DNA of 64,000 bases from Halomarina salina (GTDB taxonomy: Archaea; Halobacteriota; Halobacteria; Halobacteriales; Haloarculaceae): positions 434,001 through 498,000 of the forward strand of contig NZ_JALLGW010000001.1 of the NCBI RefSeq assembly GCF_023074835.1, in the 5' to 3' direction. Position 1 is the first letter of the stretch. The number at the start of each line of letters is the position of its first letter. Below, in pieces: positions 1-8,732 of this stretch. The notes beneath the pieces are model-generated. The model was not told the DNA's origin, searched no databases, and was given only the letters and a program-made list of their open reading frames with translations. A program made the position numbers and the translations under genes.

Positions 1-743
1 AAGTCGGTGAACACGAAGTCCGGGAGCGAGTCGCGCGCCGCCAGGTCGTCCATCAGGTTCGCGAACACCTCGGGTCTGCGCTGTTCGACGACGTAGGGGA
101 AGTGCAGGAAGATGCCCGCCGAGAGGTCGGGCGCGACGTCGGCGACGGCGGCCCGCTGGCGGGCGTACAGTTCCGGCCCGTACTGCGTCAGTGCGTCGAC
201 GGCCTTCCCGTTCCACGCACCGCCCGGGATCCACTCGCCCGCCACGGGTGCCTCCTCCCAGATGACGAGGTTGCCGTCCGGTACGACGTCGGCGTAGCCC
301 TGCGCTGCCGAACGGAGTCGCGAGAGGTGCCGTTCGCGCTTCTCGGCGTCCTCGACGAACTCTCTCGGAGTGAGGGCGTACGGGATGGCCGTCGCGAACC
401 ACGGGGTCGCGCCCGCCGCTTCGCTCTCGGCCATCCGGGAGACCACGAGGTCCATCTGCTCCGTCTTCGTCATGTCACCCTGGGAGAACACGATGGCGAG
501 GTCGTGGCGCGCCGCGAACGCTACCGCGTTCTCGAACACCAGCCGGTCGCGCCACATCCCCGGCGGCAACCAGAGGAAGTCCTCCCGCGGGTCGGCCTCG
601 CTTCCGGTCGGCCGAACCGGTGTTCGGTCCGGAGCGACGCGCCGCTTCTCGGCGGGCGTGGGCAGTGACAGTGAGCCACCGAGCGTGTAACAGGCCAGCG
701 CGCCAGCTCCACGGAGGACTGCTCGGCGCGGCGTATCGCTCAT
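1..743 (-). CDS. Tat-exported protein of unknown function, C-terminus outside window
   Basis: The reading frame opens at an ATG at 741-743 and stays open to the left edge, so about 247 residues of the N-terminal part are visible. The start reads MSDTPRRAVLRGAG followed by a hydrophobic run ending near LSLP, which is a twin-arginine signal, so the protein is probably exported folded. The mature part has segments such as FLWLPPGMWRD, LAIVFSQGD and GIFLHFPYVVE that could be strand-helix repeats of a barrel enzyme, but I do not recognise a catalytic motif. Function unknown. Overlapping plus-strand frames here are shadows. Confidence 0.75.
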   Translation of the reverse strand, partial: MSDTPRRAVLRGAGALACYTLGGSLSLPTPAEKRRVAPDRTPVRPTGSEADPREDFLWLPPGMWRDRLVFENAVAFAARHDLAIVFSQGDMTKTEQMDLVVSRMAESEAAGATPWFATAIPYALTPREFVEDAEKRERHLSRLRSAAQGYADVVPDGNLVIWEEAPVAGEWIPGGAWNGKAVDALTQYGPELYARQRAAVADVAPDLSAGIFLHFPYVVEQRRPEVFANLMDDLAARDSLPDFVFTD

Positions 744-1285
744 CGTCTCTTCGTCACGGGCGAGCGGCGAGAGTCTTTCCCCCGCGCGACCGCAAGAGGC
801 GGCCACGATGGCCGGTTTCTATCCGAGGATAGCGGTCTGAAACCGACTACGTGCCGATTTCGAGTACGTGCCCACAAGATACTCACCACTCCAGTGGGTA
901 CCCTCGACGCGGCACCACTGCCGACTGCATGACACGGTGCCGGCGACGTTCGACACCACCGAGCGGTCGGGGCGGTCCGCGACGACGGCCACGGCTCGAC
1001 ACGGTCCGCTCGGTTTCTTTCGACAAACCGACACACACGGTGAGAGACTATGGAGAACCGTCCTGACGGAGTCTCACGCGAACGGAGTGAGCGTGAGGCA
1101 CGTCAGGGCGTGAACGATGAGGCGAGTCGCTCACCGAGCGACTCGACGAATAAGTGAGCGTCCTGACGGAGATTTGAACTCGCCGAGACTCGCTGGCGCT
1201 CGTCTCGTCTGCTCAAATCTCCGCGTTTGAGTTTCCTGCAGCGCGGCCGACTCGCTACGCTCGTCGGCGTTGCGCTGCAGAGAAA
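744..1285. other. Non-coding stretch with tRNA-Arg end fragments and hairpins
   Basis: No convincing gene is seen. From 1059 to 1285 the DNA is a string of inverted repeats: a perfect 10-bp stem at 1123-1145, a 10-bp stem closing 1168-1222 and a 9-bp stem within 1232-1285. Two fragments of the tRNA-Arg 3' end lie among them. The short minus frame at 740-1036 is Arg-rich, out of keeping with haloarchaeal proteins, and is probably spurious. Confidence 0.6.
1059..1181. repeat. Two truncated copies of the tRNA-Arg 3' end (old att scars)
   Basis: 1059-1071 matches the last 13 bases of tRNA-Arg (minus orientation) and 1159-1181 matches 23 bases. Both match the start of the longer 44-bp copy at 1286. 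The graded series of 13, 23 and 44 bases next to one integration site is what repeated integration and imperfect excision at the same tRNA would leave. This origin is inferred. Confidence 0.65.
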
Positions 1286-1329
1286 CGTCCTGACGGAGAT
1301 TTGAACTCCGGTCCCTGGCTCCGCAAGCC
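1286..1329. repeat. attL: 44-bp copy of the tRNA-Arg 3' part
   Basis: This is identical over 44 bases to 15306-15349. It ends in the anticodon loop, after which the two sequences diverge (cccgga here, aagagg at the tRNA). It is the far attachment site left by integration. Confidence 0.9.
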
Positions 1330-1499
1330 CCCGGAACATGGCACACTGTGCACACCATGAACATCGCCAGAGCGCTCGATCTCTCCTCGCACTGGTCGAT
1401 TCGACGTGCTTTGGGGTGTTAAACGCGCGCACTCATGGCCCGAGCGCCATGTTTATCCAGATAGTGGATGAACACGACAAGTAGCCAATAATCTCATTC

Positions 1500-2489
1500 A
1501 TGGAACTAAGTCGCCACTACAAGTGCAAGAGGTATCTCGGAGAGGAACTGGTGCGAGAGGACATGTATGACGCAGCGATTGGCCACAATGCGTCAGGCGC
1601 TTACTTCCTTTTCCAGGGCCAATATCGGGAACCTGGCTACAATGGAAGTAGATGGGGCAATCGGAAAGTTCTCCACATCACGACAGATGATGTCGACTGG
1701 TTCAGAGAGGCGGAAGAGGTACTGAGCAGAGCTCTCGGTGATGAGTCGGGAACCACATTTAGTCGTCGAATTTCACCGTTGGAGGGTACTTTCAAGGAAT
1801 CTGATGACGAGGATCTTGACGAAGAGACCGAGTTTGAGGAAATTGAGATGACCGTCAACAGAGACGGGTTCCATATTGACTGTTACTCCGATGGTAGCAT
1901 CATTGGTAGTGCGTACATTCCGCGTTCGCCAAAAAATGTCGATGGCGAATATGAGGATAACAGTCACTTGGAGGCACTTCATTTCAATATTTCACAGCTA
2001 ATAGATTCGTTCGAGCAAGGTGGAGATGATGAAGAAGTAGAGATTGACACAGAGATGTCACTCGCAGGTCTGGACGAAGAGCTGCAATCACGCTGTCTCC
2101 CGGCATATCGGTCCAATCAATATTCGGATGCAGCAAAGACAGCGGTCCAAATCGTAGAGGAGCGCATTTCAGGACTGGAGATTTCGGAACTGGATGGTAA
2201 GTACGGAAAGGACCTGATGATGGCTGCGTTCACAGAAGACGATGGGCCACTATCTCTCGGGGAAAACCGTAATGAAAAGCAAGGAGTGATGTTCATGTTC
2301 GCAGGAGGGTATCAGGCGATTCGTAACCCATTGAGCCACAGACAGCAGGACAGCGACCAGACTCGTCACATGGACCAAATAGACCAGCGGATGGCACACG
2401 ATGTTATTGCTTATTCGAATCTGCTACTGAACCTACTAGAAAGCGCAGTACGCAGGCGTGAGTCAGAATTAGAGGCAGAAACTGAATAG
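1500..2489 (+). CDS. HEPN-domain protein, TIGR02391 (Hypoth_Ymh) type C-terminus
   Basis: The protein has 329 residues. Residues 1-180 are an unfamiliar acidic domain. Residues 195-285 follow the TIGR02391 pattern: a helical region, DGKYGKDLMMAAF near 232-244, then EKQGVMFMFAGGYQAIRNPLSH. The final RNPLSH (275-280) fits the Rx4-6H active-site motif of HEPN ribonucleases, a fold common in abortive-infection systems. It is the first gene inside attL and is notably A+T-rich, which fits recent transfer. An RNase role in host or element defence is inferred. The family is fairly secure, the function is not. Confidence 0.75.
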   Translation: MELSRHYKCKRYLGEELVREDMYDAAIGHNASGAYFLFQGQYREPGYNGSRWGNRKVLHITTDDVDWFREAEEVLSRALGDESGTTFSRRISPLEGTFKESDDEDLDEETEFEEIEMTVNRDGFHIDCYSDGSIIGSAYIPRSPKNVDGEYEDNSHLEALHFNISQLIDSFEQGGDDEEVEIDTEMSLAGLDEELQSRCLPAYRSNQYSDAAKTAVQIVEERISGLEISELDGKYGKDLMMAAFTEDDGPLSLGENRNEKQGVMFMFAGGYQAIRNPLSHRQQDSDQTRHMDQIDQRMAHDVIAYSNLLLNLLESAVRRRESELEAETE

Positions 2490-2827
2490 TAGCCACCAAT
2501 CCATCGCTGGGATACAATTTGGATTGGAGCATCACACATCGCCGTGCATTCCATCATGTGGTGGCACCAGAGGCCGCTGAGAGTGCAGTCGCCTATGATG
2601 TGATGAGCACTACATCTGCACATTACTGTCCCACTCAGATGGCGAGAACGACAGGTAGACACCCTATCATTTCGACAGGAGATTCGCCTCTATCGGTCGA
2701 TAACGAGCATGTGAGCGCGCGGTGATTTTTGCCGGTTTACTTTCACTCTGGTCCACAAACTCTTTTTGTTAAACACGTCCTACGTGCGATTGTCTCCCAC
2801 AGAAAACAGAGGAGACGTAGCCGCCAA
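2490..2827. other. Intergenic stretch, no gene seen
   Basis: These 338 bases hold no frame with a good start and haloarchaeal composition. The stretch from 2740 to 2770 is A+T-rich (ctctttttgttaaac) and may be the promoter of the next gene. Confidence 0.5.
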
Positions 2828-3841
2828 ATGTCTGCACTAAAACTCATACCGTACACGGTCCAGTTGCACCCAACTGGAAAGCCCGACGAGATGCGCGACC
2901 TGAGCGCACTCGATGAAGAAGACACAGAAGTTCAGAGCGAACTCACCGCACCAGACATCCCACAAGCAACGGGTGTCGGCACGTTCACCGACCTGTTCCG
3001 ACAGTTCTGTGAGCACTACGAGTCGGTCCTCAAGGACCTTGGTGAGGACAAGAACGCCGAGCAGTTGGCGAACGTCACGCTCGCACTCAGCTCCCAATGG
3101 AAGCATGACAAAAACGTCGTAGAGGGGTATCTCTACCTCGGCAAGTACGGCGTCAGGCGAGCACTCACCAACGTCCCAACCGGCCAGCGTGACGAAGACG
3201 GCCGAGAGTTCGAGGACACCATGGAGAAGCCACTGTACTTCCTGATGTACACGCCTCCAGGGGAGACCAACAAGGCCTACCTGTTGCTCGAACGCTCGCG
3301 CCGCTACGGTGCGAAAGGTCCCTTCGACATCACGCTCCGAGAGTACGTCAACGAGGCGTACGACGACGGCGCGAACGTCAAGGTCCGACCCATCAAGACG
3401 GACGACATCTTCCCGAAGCTCCGCGACGCCGATCTCGCGACTCGGCTTCGACTCGAACGCGACGGCTCGGCAAGCCAACTGCACTCGCGGTTCGACGACG
3501 TCTTCGGAGAGGACTCGATGCAACAAGCCATCGAGTTCCGACCAGACGGAGAAGACTTGGAGGTCGTCGTCGACGAACTGGAGTCCTGGTACAACGAGTC
3601 ACCGAACGCATTCAGTACCATCGACGGAGTCGCGTACGACAACGTGAAGATCACCGTCGAAAACAACGGGAGCGAGGAGACGATCTCGCTCACCAAGGGT
3701 GAGACGCAACTTCTGAAGAACATCGAGCTGAGCGACCAAGAGGGCGACATCGCCGACCTGAAGGAAATCTCCTTCAAGGCGCACTCGTTCCTGCGCACGG
3801 TCGCAGGGAGCGGTGTCCAGACGGACTCGCTGTTCGACTAG
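2828..3841 (+). CDS. Unknown protein, possible defence cargo
   Basis: Start taken at ATG 2828 (MSALKLIPYTVQLHP), giving 337 residues. An upstream extension to 2729 is possible but less protein-like. The sequence alternates strands and helices. A central segment reads KPLYFLMYTPPG, then AYLLLERSRRYGAKGPF, then TLREYVNEAY, and the C-terminal half is acidic. It recalls in outline a recurrent uncharacterised family of mobile-element proteins, but I cannot name one and see no catalytic signature. It follows the HEPN gene on the same strand after a 338-bp gap, so it may be transcribed separately. Both lie between attL and the left inverted repeat. Confidence 0.65.
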   Translation: MSALKLIPYTVQLHPTGKPDEMRDLSALDEEDTEVQSELTAPDIPQATGVGTFTDLFRQFCEHYESVLKDLGEDKNAEQLANVTLALSSQWKHDKNVVEGYLYLGKYGVRRALTNVPTGQRDEDGREFEDTMEKPLYFLMYTPPGETNKAYLLLERSRRYGAKGPFDITLREYVNEAYDDGANVKVRPIKTDDIFPKLRDADLATRLRLERDGSASQLHSRFDDVFGEDSMQQAIEFRPDGEDLEVVVDELESWYNESPNAFSTIDGVAYDNVKITVENNGSEETISLTKGETQLLKNIELSDQEGDIADLKEISFKAHSFLRTVAGSGVQTDSLFD

Positions 3842-3870
3842 GTCGCCCCAGAGCGCATCTTCTTTTGACG

Positions 3871-3963
3871 CATGCTATGCTAGTGCATAGGCGGAATTGT
3901 GGAAGGTCGTGTATTAGGATTCTATATACGGAACCTTCCGGAATTCACCGTATGCATTAGCAT
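3871..3963. repeat. Left copy of 93-bp inverted repeat (IR-L)
   Basis: This matches the reverse complement of 12410-12502 at 91 of 93 positions by eye. Each copy is itself nearly palindromic. TATGC-N4-GCATA stands at 3876-3889 and TATGC-N4-GCATG at 3951-3964. An inner pair of arms (GAATTGTGGAAGG at 3894-3906, CCTTCCGGAATTC at 3934-3946) surrounds an asymmetric core. This is the architecture of a site for a recombinase or replication initiator. Confidence 0.9.
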
Positions 3964-4024
3964 GGCATGATTCGGCACATCTGAGTGCACAAACCGCATC
4001 CGAAAGGCCATATTGGGCACCTCA

Positions 4025-4048
4025 TAGGTAGGGGTGATGGCCTCCGAA
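4025..4048. repeat. Copy 1 of 23-bp direct repeat
   Basis: aggtaggggtgatggcctcc plus gaa recurs at 8556-8578 with one mismatch. This copy lies just past the stop codon of the primase-helicase gene. Terminator, protein-binding site and recombination footprint are all possible. Confidence 0.7.
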
Positions 4049-4055
4049 CAGGCCT

Positions 4056-7000
4056 CTAGGTGTACCAGTAGTGGTGTACGCCGCCGAAGCCGTCGAACTG
4101 CTCGATGTCGCCCTCATCTTCGCACTTGGAAATCCACTCTCTGGCCGTGCGCTCTGACACATCGAACTCCTCTACCACTTGCTCGATGGTGAACTCCTCA
4201 TCGAAGTGGCCGAGCAGCTTCTGGTGCGCCAGTTGCTTCGTGTATTCCTTGATGGTGCTCAGTTCGGTCACCGGCAGTCGAGTGGGCACGTTCGTGACGA
4301 TGGTGGCGCTCTTTCCAGGATGAAGAAGAGGCCGCAGTCGGTGCACGGCCTGCTCGATCTCTCGTTCGCGCTTCTGTTCGAAGAGGGTGCCTGTGAGGCC
4401 CGTGAAGTACTTCGAGCGCACCTGCCTGCCTTTCCCCTCATCGTCCTCGAAGATGTACCGAGAGGGCTCAGGAGCCACCACATCGTCACCATTACGGGTA
4501 GTGTGCTCGACGCCGCCGTCGCTCAGGTCGTCTACTTCGAGTGAGAGCAGGTACGCCTGCCTGTGAAGCGCATCTGTCGGTGGGTGATTCGAGCCGAGAA
4601 TCACGACATGGTCGAAATCCTCGCGGTTCACTGCCTTCGTGCTCCCTTGGTAGTAGATGAACTCAGCGTTGTCTGGGATGTCGTAGAGCTTCTGTGCCTT
4701 CTGATGACCCACGAGCAGCACCCTGTCGTGCTTCGCGCAGTCGAACTTGATGACCTGTTGCAGGCGTGGCGCAGCAGCGTTGTAGGGGCCAGTCCCCCTG
4801 ACAACGCCGGGTGGGTACTCGCCATCGACCAGTTGCGTCACGTCGAAGTCCATCTCGTACTGCTCGTCACCGACGACTCCAGGAGTGCGACCGAAGAAAC
4901 TCCGATGGATGTCGATGTCGGCAGTCGCGTCGAGCACCAGCACCTTACTCGGTAGATCCTCAGTCGCAGCGAGGTACTCGAAGATGAGCTCTCGGTCGCT
5001 GTTGTCGTATGGGTCTGGTATCGTGCCGATAGCACGAGCCTCACGAGTGAGGTCTTCGGCCCAGCCACATGCACACCCACGGCTGCCGACTGCGCCACTA
5101 AGCGACGCACTCTCGTGGCACCGAGGGCAGGACCGAAGATGGTCCTCTGCTGCGACGACGCGCCGAGCCGTCTCACCGCTGAACGCACCTGACGCACCAG
5201 CGTACATCATCAGCGCGTCGAACCCCATGGGCGTCCCATCCCAGTTGCCGTCCTTCATCTGCTGGATAAGGCGAGCGTTGAACTCCTGCTTGAGCTTCAC
5301 CAGTTCGGTGAGAGGGTTGTCGAGGGGCTCCATGCCCAACGCGCCGTCGTAGCTATCGACGTCTGGAAACACCGGCTTCTCGTCACGTCGGAGCATGTAG
5401 TCCACAGCCTGTCGAGCGAACTCTGAGAACGCACCAGCGTACTGAGCAAGTCGCCCTGGGGTGCTGTTACTCAGGAGTTCGAATTGTGCAGCGATCTTCT
5501 CTACTTCCTGAGCGTTGAATGGTGGGTTACGCTCTCCAGTCGGGACTTTGGGCGCTTCGTCGTAGATGACGAACTCTTTCTGGATGGGTTTCAGCTGCTG
5601 ATGTTCCTTCACTCCTAGAACGTAGTCCTCGTTATCGGCCTTGCTGAGTCGCTTCTTCCACTCGCAGGTATCGTCACCATGTGGTTCGAGGAGGATGTGA
5701 GCCTGCACTGGTCCCACTTCTCCCATGACCGAACAGAATTCATCATCCTCGTAGGCCGGGCACATCAGCGGGCATCGTGATGGATGATGAGGGCACTGCT
5801 CCTTCGCGTTCTTGTACTTTCGACACCGGCGCTCTCGTGGCTGCTGCCCTCCGATGAGGTGGAAGTAGTGGTCTCCGAAGCAGACCTCACCGATGATCGT
5901 CTCCATCATCTCGTCTATCTTCTCGTGTGTGTCGAACAGCACCGAGTGCGCGAGCTCCTGGTCGAGTGCTTCGAGCATCGCATTGGTCGTCTTGCCAGTG
6001 CCAGGAGGATGCGTCCAGATGACGTCGCGGTCTCCGTTGAGGAAGTCATCCATCTTCTCTTCGCGCATCTCACGACGAATCTCAGCCACATCGACGGGCA
6101 GTGGGTCGTACTCCGGCGGCTCACAGAACTCGGTGTGCGCATCAGCTCCTGCTGGCTTCTCGTACTTGGGAATGTGAGCACCGCGCTCACGAAGCGCCTC
6201 GATGGTCTTCCACCACGCCTCACCAGTGGGCTGTTCTCCGACGATGGAGACGAGCCCTTCTTCGAGTGCAACGAGCTTGGTCGCGGTGAGGTGGACATCG
6301 CCCTGACGGTATATCCACCCATCTTCGAGTTGTGCGAGCCGAGTCCCACTCTCGCTTTCTGCGAAGCTCGGATCGAGGTCGAAGGTCCCACCCCCTCGGT
6401 CGTTCGTGACAGTGCTTTTCAACCAGATGTCGCTCGGGCGGACGTGATACGCAGCGTCGAAGACGTCTTGAATGTCGTGAGTGGTCTCGATGTCGCCGAG
6501 CTCGGCACGGCTTCGAGAGGGCTCTCTGTCCTCTGAGGGCGTCGGAGTTCGGAAGGTGCCATACTCCTCACAGATTTCATCAAGCACTTCCTGAGCATTC
6601 TGAGTGGACTCAGGCGTGCCGACGATGTGGAGCCCCGTCATCGCACAGGCACGACTCTTCTCGTACACCTCGATGCCAGCGTTCGGGAACTCGTCTAACT
6701 GAGGTTGCAGGGGCGCTTCGACTGCTGCACCTCTGAGGTCGTCAGGGAGATCTCCTCGTGCGTAGATGTGAATCCCAGTTCCCGATGTGGAGATATCCGC
6801 GAACGAGTCACAGCGCTCGATGTACTCCAGCACCGTTGGATGAACCTCACCAGTTTCCGGGTTCCGAGCCTTGTCGAAGTCGATGAGGACGTAGTTGTGG
6901 TCGTAGTCGTCGCGGTTAGGCAAGACGAATTCGAGCCCGAATTGCGGCTGCTCAGCGTACATCTGAGCCGTCTCGAAGTCGACCTTCGCTTCATCTTTGG

Positions 7001-7196
7001 ACCACTGAGATCCCTTCATCGGGTTGTGCGGATGCAACCACGGCGCTCGTGGTGCTTTGGGCCTCCAGCTTGCTCCAGGGGCATAGACGCACCAGTAGTC
7101 CTCTTCTTTCCAGTCCGAGGGGTAGACTCCTTCTTCGATGTCGAACGGCTCGATGGGCTCTGTGCGCTCATCGAGAACATCGAACGTCTCCGTCAC
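4056..7196 (-). CDS. Primase-polymerase fused to SF2-type helicase, replication protein of the element
   Basis: The protein has 1046 residues. The N-terminal third has archaeo-eukaryotic primase-polymerase signatures: LIDFDKA (104-110, the paired Asp), SGTGIHIY (138-145) and GIEVYEKSRACAMTG (174-188). A helicase follows, with Walker A HPPGTGKTT (396-404) and a DEAD-like box VIYDEAP (543-549). Between them lie Cys458, 468, 475, 479 and 488, where XPD/DinG helicases carry an iron-sulfur domain. A second cysteine set (CPRC, CACGW) and a C-terminal winged-helix region complete it. The role is probably initiation, unwinding and priming of the element's DNA. It is the only replication gene seen. 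The Fe-S reading is an inference from position. Confidence 0.85.
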   Translation of the reverse strand: MTETFDVLDERTEPIEPFDIEEGVYPSDWKEEDYWCVYAPGASWRPKAPRAPWLHPHNPMKGSQWSKDEAKVDFETAQMYAEQPQFGLEFVLPNRDDYDHNYVLIDFDKARNPETGEVHPTVLEYIERCDSFADISTSGTGIHIYARGDLPDDLRGAAVEAPLQPQLDEFPNAGIEVYEKSRACAMTGLHIVGTPESTQNAQEVLDEICEEYGTFRTPTPSEDREPSRSRAELGDIETTHDIQDVFDAAYHVRPSDIWLKSTVTNDRGGGTFDLDPSFAESESGTRLAQLEDGWIYRQGDVHLTATKLVALEEGLVSIVGEQPTGEAWWKTIEALRERGAHIPKYEKPAGADAHTEFCEPPEYDPLPVDVAEIRREMREEKMDDFLNGDRDVIWTHPPGTGKTTNAMLEALDQELAHSVLFDTHEKIDEMMETIIGEVCFGDHYFHLIGGQQPRERRCRKYKNAKEQCPHHPSRCPLMCPAYEDDEFCSVMGEVGPVQAHILLEPHGDDTCEWKKRLSKADNEDYVLGVKEHQQLKPIQKEFVIYDEAPKVPTGERNPPFNAQEVEKIAAQFELLSNSTPGRLAQYAGAFSEFARQAVDYMLRRDEKPVFPDVDSYDGALGMEPLDNPLTELVKLKQEFNARLIQQMKDGNWDGTPMGFDALMMYAGASGAFSGETARRVVAAEDHLRSCPRCHESASLSGAVGSRGCACGWAEDLTREARAIGTIPDPYDNSDRELIFEYLAATEDLPSKVLVLDATADIDIHRSFFGRTPGVVGDEQYEMDFDVTQLVDGEYPPGVVRGTGPYNAAAPRLQQVIKFDCAKHDRVLLVGHQKAQKLYDIPDNAEFIYYQGSTKAVNREDFDHVVILGSNHPPTDALHRQAYLLSLEVDDLSDGGVEHTTRNGDDVVAPEPSRYIFEDDEGKGRQVRSKYFTGLTGTLFEQKREREIEQAVHRLRPLLHPGKSATIVTNVPTRLPVTELSTIKEYTKQLAHQKLLGHFDEEFTIEQVVEEFDVSERTAREWISKCEDEGDIEQFDGFGGVHHYWYT

Positions 7197-7458
7197 TGTA
7201 CCACCAGAATCCTTACTTGGACAGACGTGCGACTATCAGCCGGACGTCCGCAGATGTTTCTGTAGGCGTTCATATCACACTGTGCCCAGGGGCGTGACAG
7301 CGCCGATTCCTGGGCATTCACCCACTTCTTTAGTGAGTAATTGGAAATTTGACCAAGAGCAAATTAAGTATTTCTACCAGCGTCACTTTGCGACAGGAGC
7401 TACTGTCTGAGTGTCAGAAAGTGAAAAAAGATAACTCGGGCTATTCGAGTGGGAATTC
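7197..7458. other. Intergenic, A+T-rich
   Basis: This lies upstream of the primase-helicase gene. It contains an A+T-rich stretch at 7330-7375 (tagtgagtaattggaaattt and beyond). No gene is recognised. It is a plausible promoter or origin-proximal region. Confidence 0.4.
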
Positions 7459-7647
7459 CTATACGCCCGTATGGAAATATGTGACAGATAGATTCATATC
7501 GGTCGAAGTCCTACTAAGAAATAGAGCCGCGCATGGCAGTGTGGGCTCGTTCAGATCGTCATATCGCATTGTGTCCGGGTGGGCAACCACCCCTCGTCTT
7601 AAATACTCGACGACGGTTTCGTAGGCGAACTTCGCTTCAGTGTCCAC
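7459..7647 (-). CDS. Possible small protein, 62 aa
   Basis: The frame gives MDTEAKFAYETVVEYLRRGVV, with a probable N-terminal helix, then a mixed region. It lies 23 bp downstream of the zinc-protein gene on the same strand, which favours a two-gene transcript. Length and composition alone do not prove coding. Unknown function. Confidence 0.35.
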   Translation of the reverse strand: MDTEAKFAYETVVEYLRRGVVAHPDTMRYDDLNEPTLPCAALFLSRTSTDMNLSVTYFHTGV

Positions 7648-7670
7648 GCTGAGGTAGCACGGCTGGAAAA

Positions 7671-8099
7671 CTAGTAGAAGTCAGCAAGTCCCGACTGCTC
7701 GGGGTGTTGGAATCGAAGCTCGTTGACGTCTGAGTCGCACGTCATACAGAGGAGCATGCGCATCTCCTGCTCGACGCCGTGCTCGACGAGCTGCTCGGCT
7801 TCGCAGTTGATGCGCTCCTCACCGCACTGGTCGCACACCCAGTGCTCAGGGTTGTCAGTGTGGCCGAGAGTGTTCAGGTCGTACGGGCATGGGTATTCAG
7901 GCCACCACGACTCTCGATTCCCATAGAGGACATCCTCCTGGATCTCACGTGGCGCACCGGCAGCGACTGCTTTCACCACATCATCGTTCTCAGCATCGCA
8001 CTCACGACAGAGCAGAGTGAAGAACTCTCGCACCTCGTCGCCATCGTGCATGAGCGCGACTACTGGTTCTGGTGCATTGCCGCAGATGCACTCCATCAT
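7671..8099 (-). CDS. Small four-knuckle zinc protein
   Basis: The protein has 142 residues with evenly spaced cysteine pairs: CICG near the N-terminus, CREC near 31-34, CDQCGEE near 88-94 and CMTC near 118-121. These could bind two zinc ions. The rest is acidic. Such proteins in archaeal plasmids and viruses are usually nucleic-acid binding or regulatory, but no specific family is recognised. It lies upstream of the primase-helicase on the same strand. Confidence 0.7.
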   Translation of the reverse strand: MMECICGNAPEPVVALMHDGDEVREFFTLLCRECDAENDDVVKAVAAGAPREIQEDVLYGNRESWWPEYPCPYDLNTLGHTDNPEHWVCDQCGEERINCEAEQLVEHGVEQEMRMLLCMTCDSDVNELRFQHPEQSGLADFY

Positions 8100-8191
8100 T
8101 ACTAGAATCTAATACCTCAGGAGGTAAATAGCCTCACTTCATCACACGGTAGTTATACACGAAATTTGGTCGTCGGGATACTATAGATACT

Positions 8192-8521
8192 ATGGCAGAC
8201 GAACCTGTGCGCCATCCCATCGACCTCAGCCTCTCGACAAAGAGCGTCAGTCCGAATCACGACACGGGCAGCATGCGTACGGACGACGACGACCTCGTGA
8301 CGTACCTCGAAATCAGTGAAGGCACATCGGTTGTTCTCTCTGAACTCGCTGCCGAGTTGGAGATCAAGGCGAGCTCTACGTACAAAATCGAGGCACGCAA
8401 GGACGGCAAGCCTACCGCCGTTGAAGCGATGAGCGAAGGGACGACTCGGTTCGACACCAGCGACTACGACAGCGTCTCCATCGCATCGTATCCTGGTAGA
8501 CTGTGGGCTTCGTCGTTCTGA
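8192..8521 (+). CDS. Small beta-rich protein of unknown function
   Basis: The protein has 109 residues and starts MADEPVRHPIDLSLSTKS. The middle (YLEISEGTSVVLSELAAELEI, STYKIEARKDGKPTAVEAMSEGTTRF) suggests alternating strands and turns like the small proteins at 10361-11950, though the sequences do not align clearly. It is divergent from the zinc protein at 7671 with A+T-rich DNA between. No signal peptide, membrane segment or catalytic motif. Confidence 0.6.
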   Translation: MADEPVRHPIDLSLSTKSVSPNHDTGSMRTDDDDLVTYLEISEGTSVVLSELAAELEIKASSTYKIEARKDGKPTAVEAMSEGTTRFDTSDYDSVSIASYPGRLWASSF

Positions 8522-8732
8522 GTAGCCTATTCGAGGCCGCTTTCGATGGCGTAACAGGTAGGGGTGAAGGCCTCCGAATGCGGCTCCGTCTGCGCCATTT
8601 TCACTCCGTGATTCGAAGCGTCACACTCTGACACGGCTGAATATGTTCATATCAGTATAATATAATATAGATATACGACCAGTCACGGAAATCCGGGTGC
8701 TAGAGACACCCAGACTGGTCTGCAACAAGACC
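8522..8732. promoter_or_regulatory. Intergenic with A+T-rich promoter region
   Basis: A run of alternating A and T at about 8641-8677 (tataatataatatagatata) lies upstream of the SWIM protein gene and is the strongest TATA-like stretch in the element. A 5-bp-stem hairpin (gggtg/caccc) stands at about 8695-8711. The second copy of the 23-bp repeat is at 8556-8578. Confidence 0.5.
8556..8578. repeat. Copy 2 of 23-bp direct repeat
   Basis: This matches 4026-4048 with one mismatch. It lies 34 bp past the stop of the 8192-8521 gene, so both copies follow the 3' end of a gene, although the two genes face opposite ways. Confidence 0.7.

Noticed and set aside
740-1036. 98-aa frame on the minus strand upstream of the Tat protein
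   Set aside because: Arg/Ser/Pro-rich with no motif, and it overlaps the start region of a better-supported gene.
2519-2725. 68-aa plus-strand frame between the first two element genes
   Set aside because: Non-ATG start, no coupling, and composition unlike the neighbouring genes.
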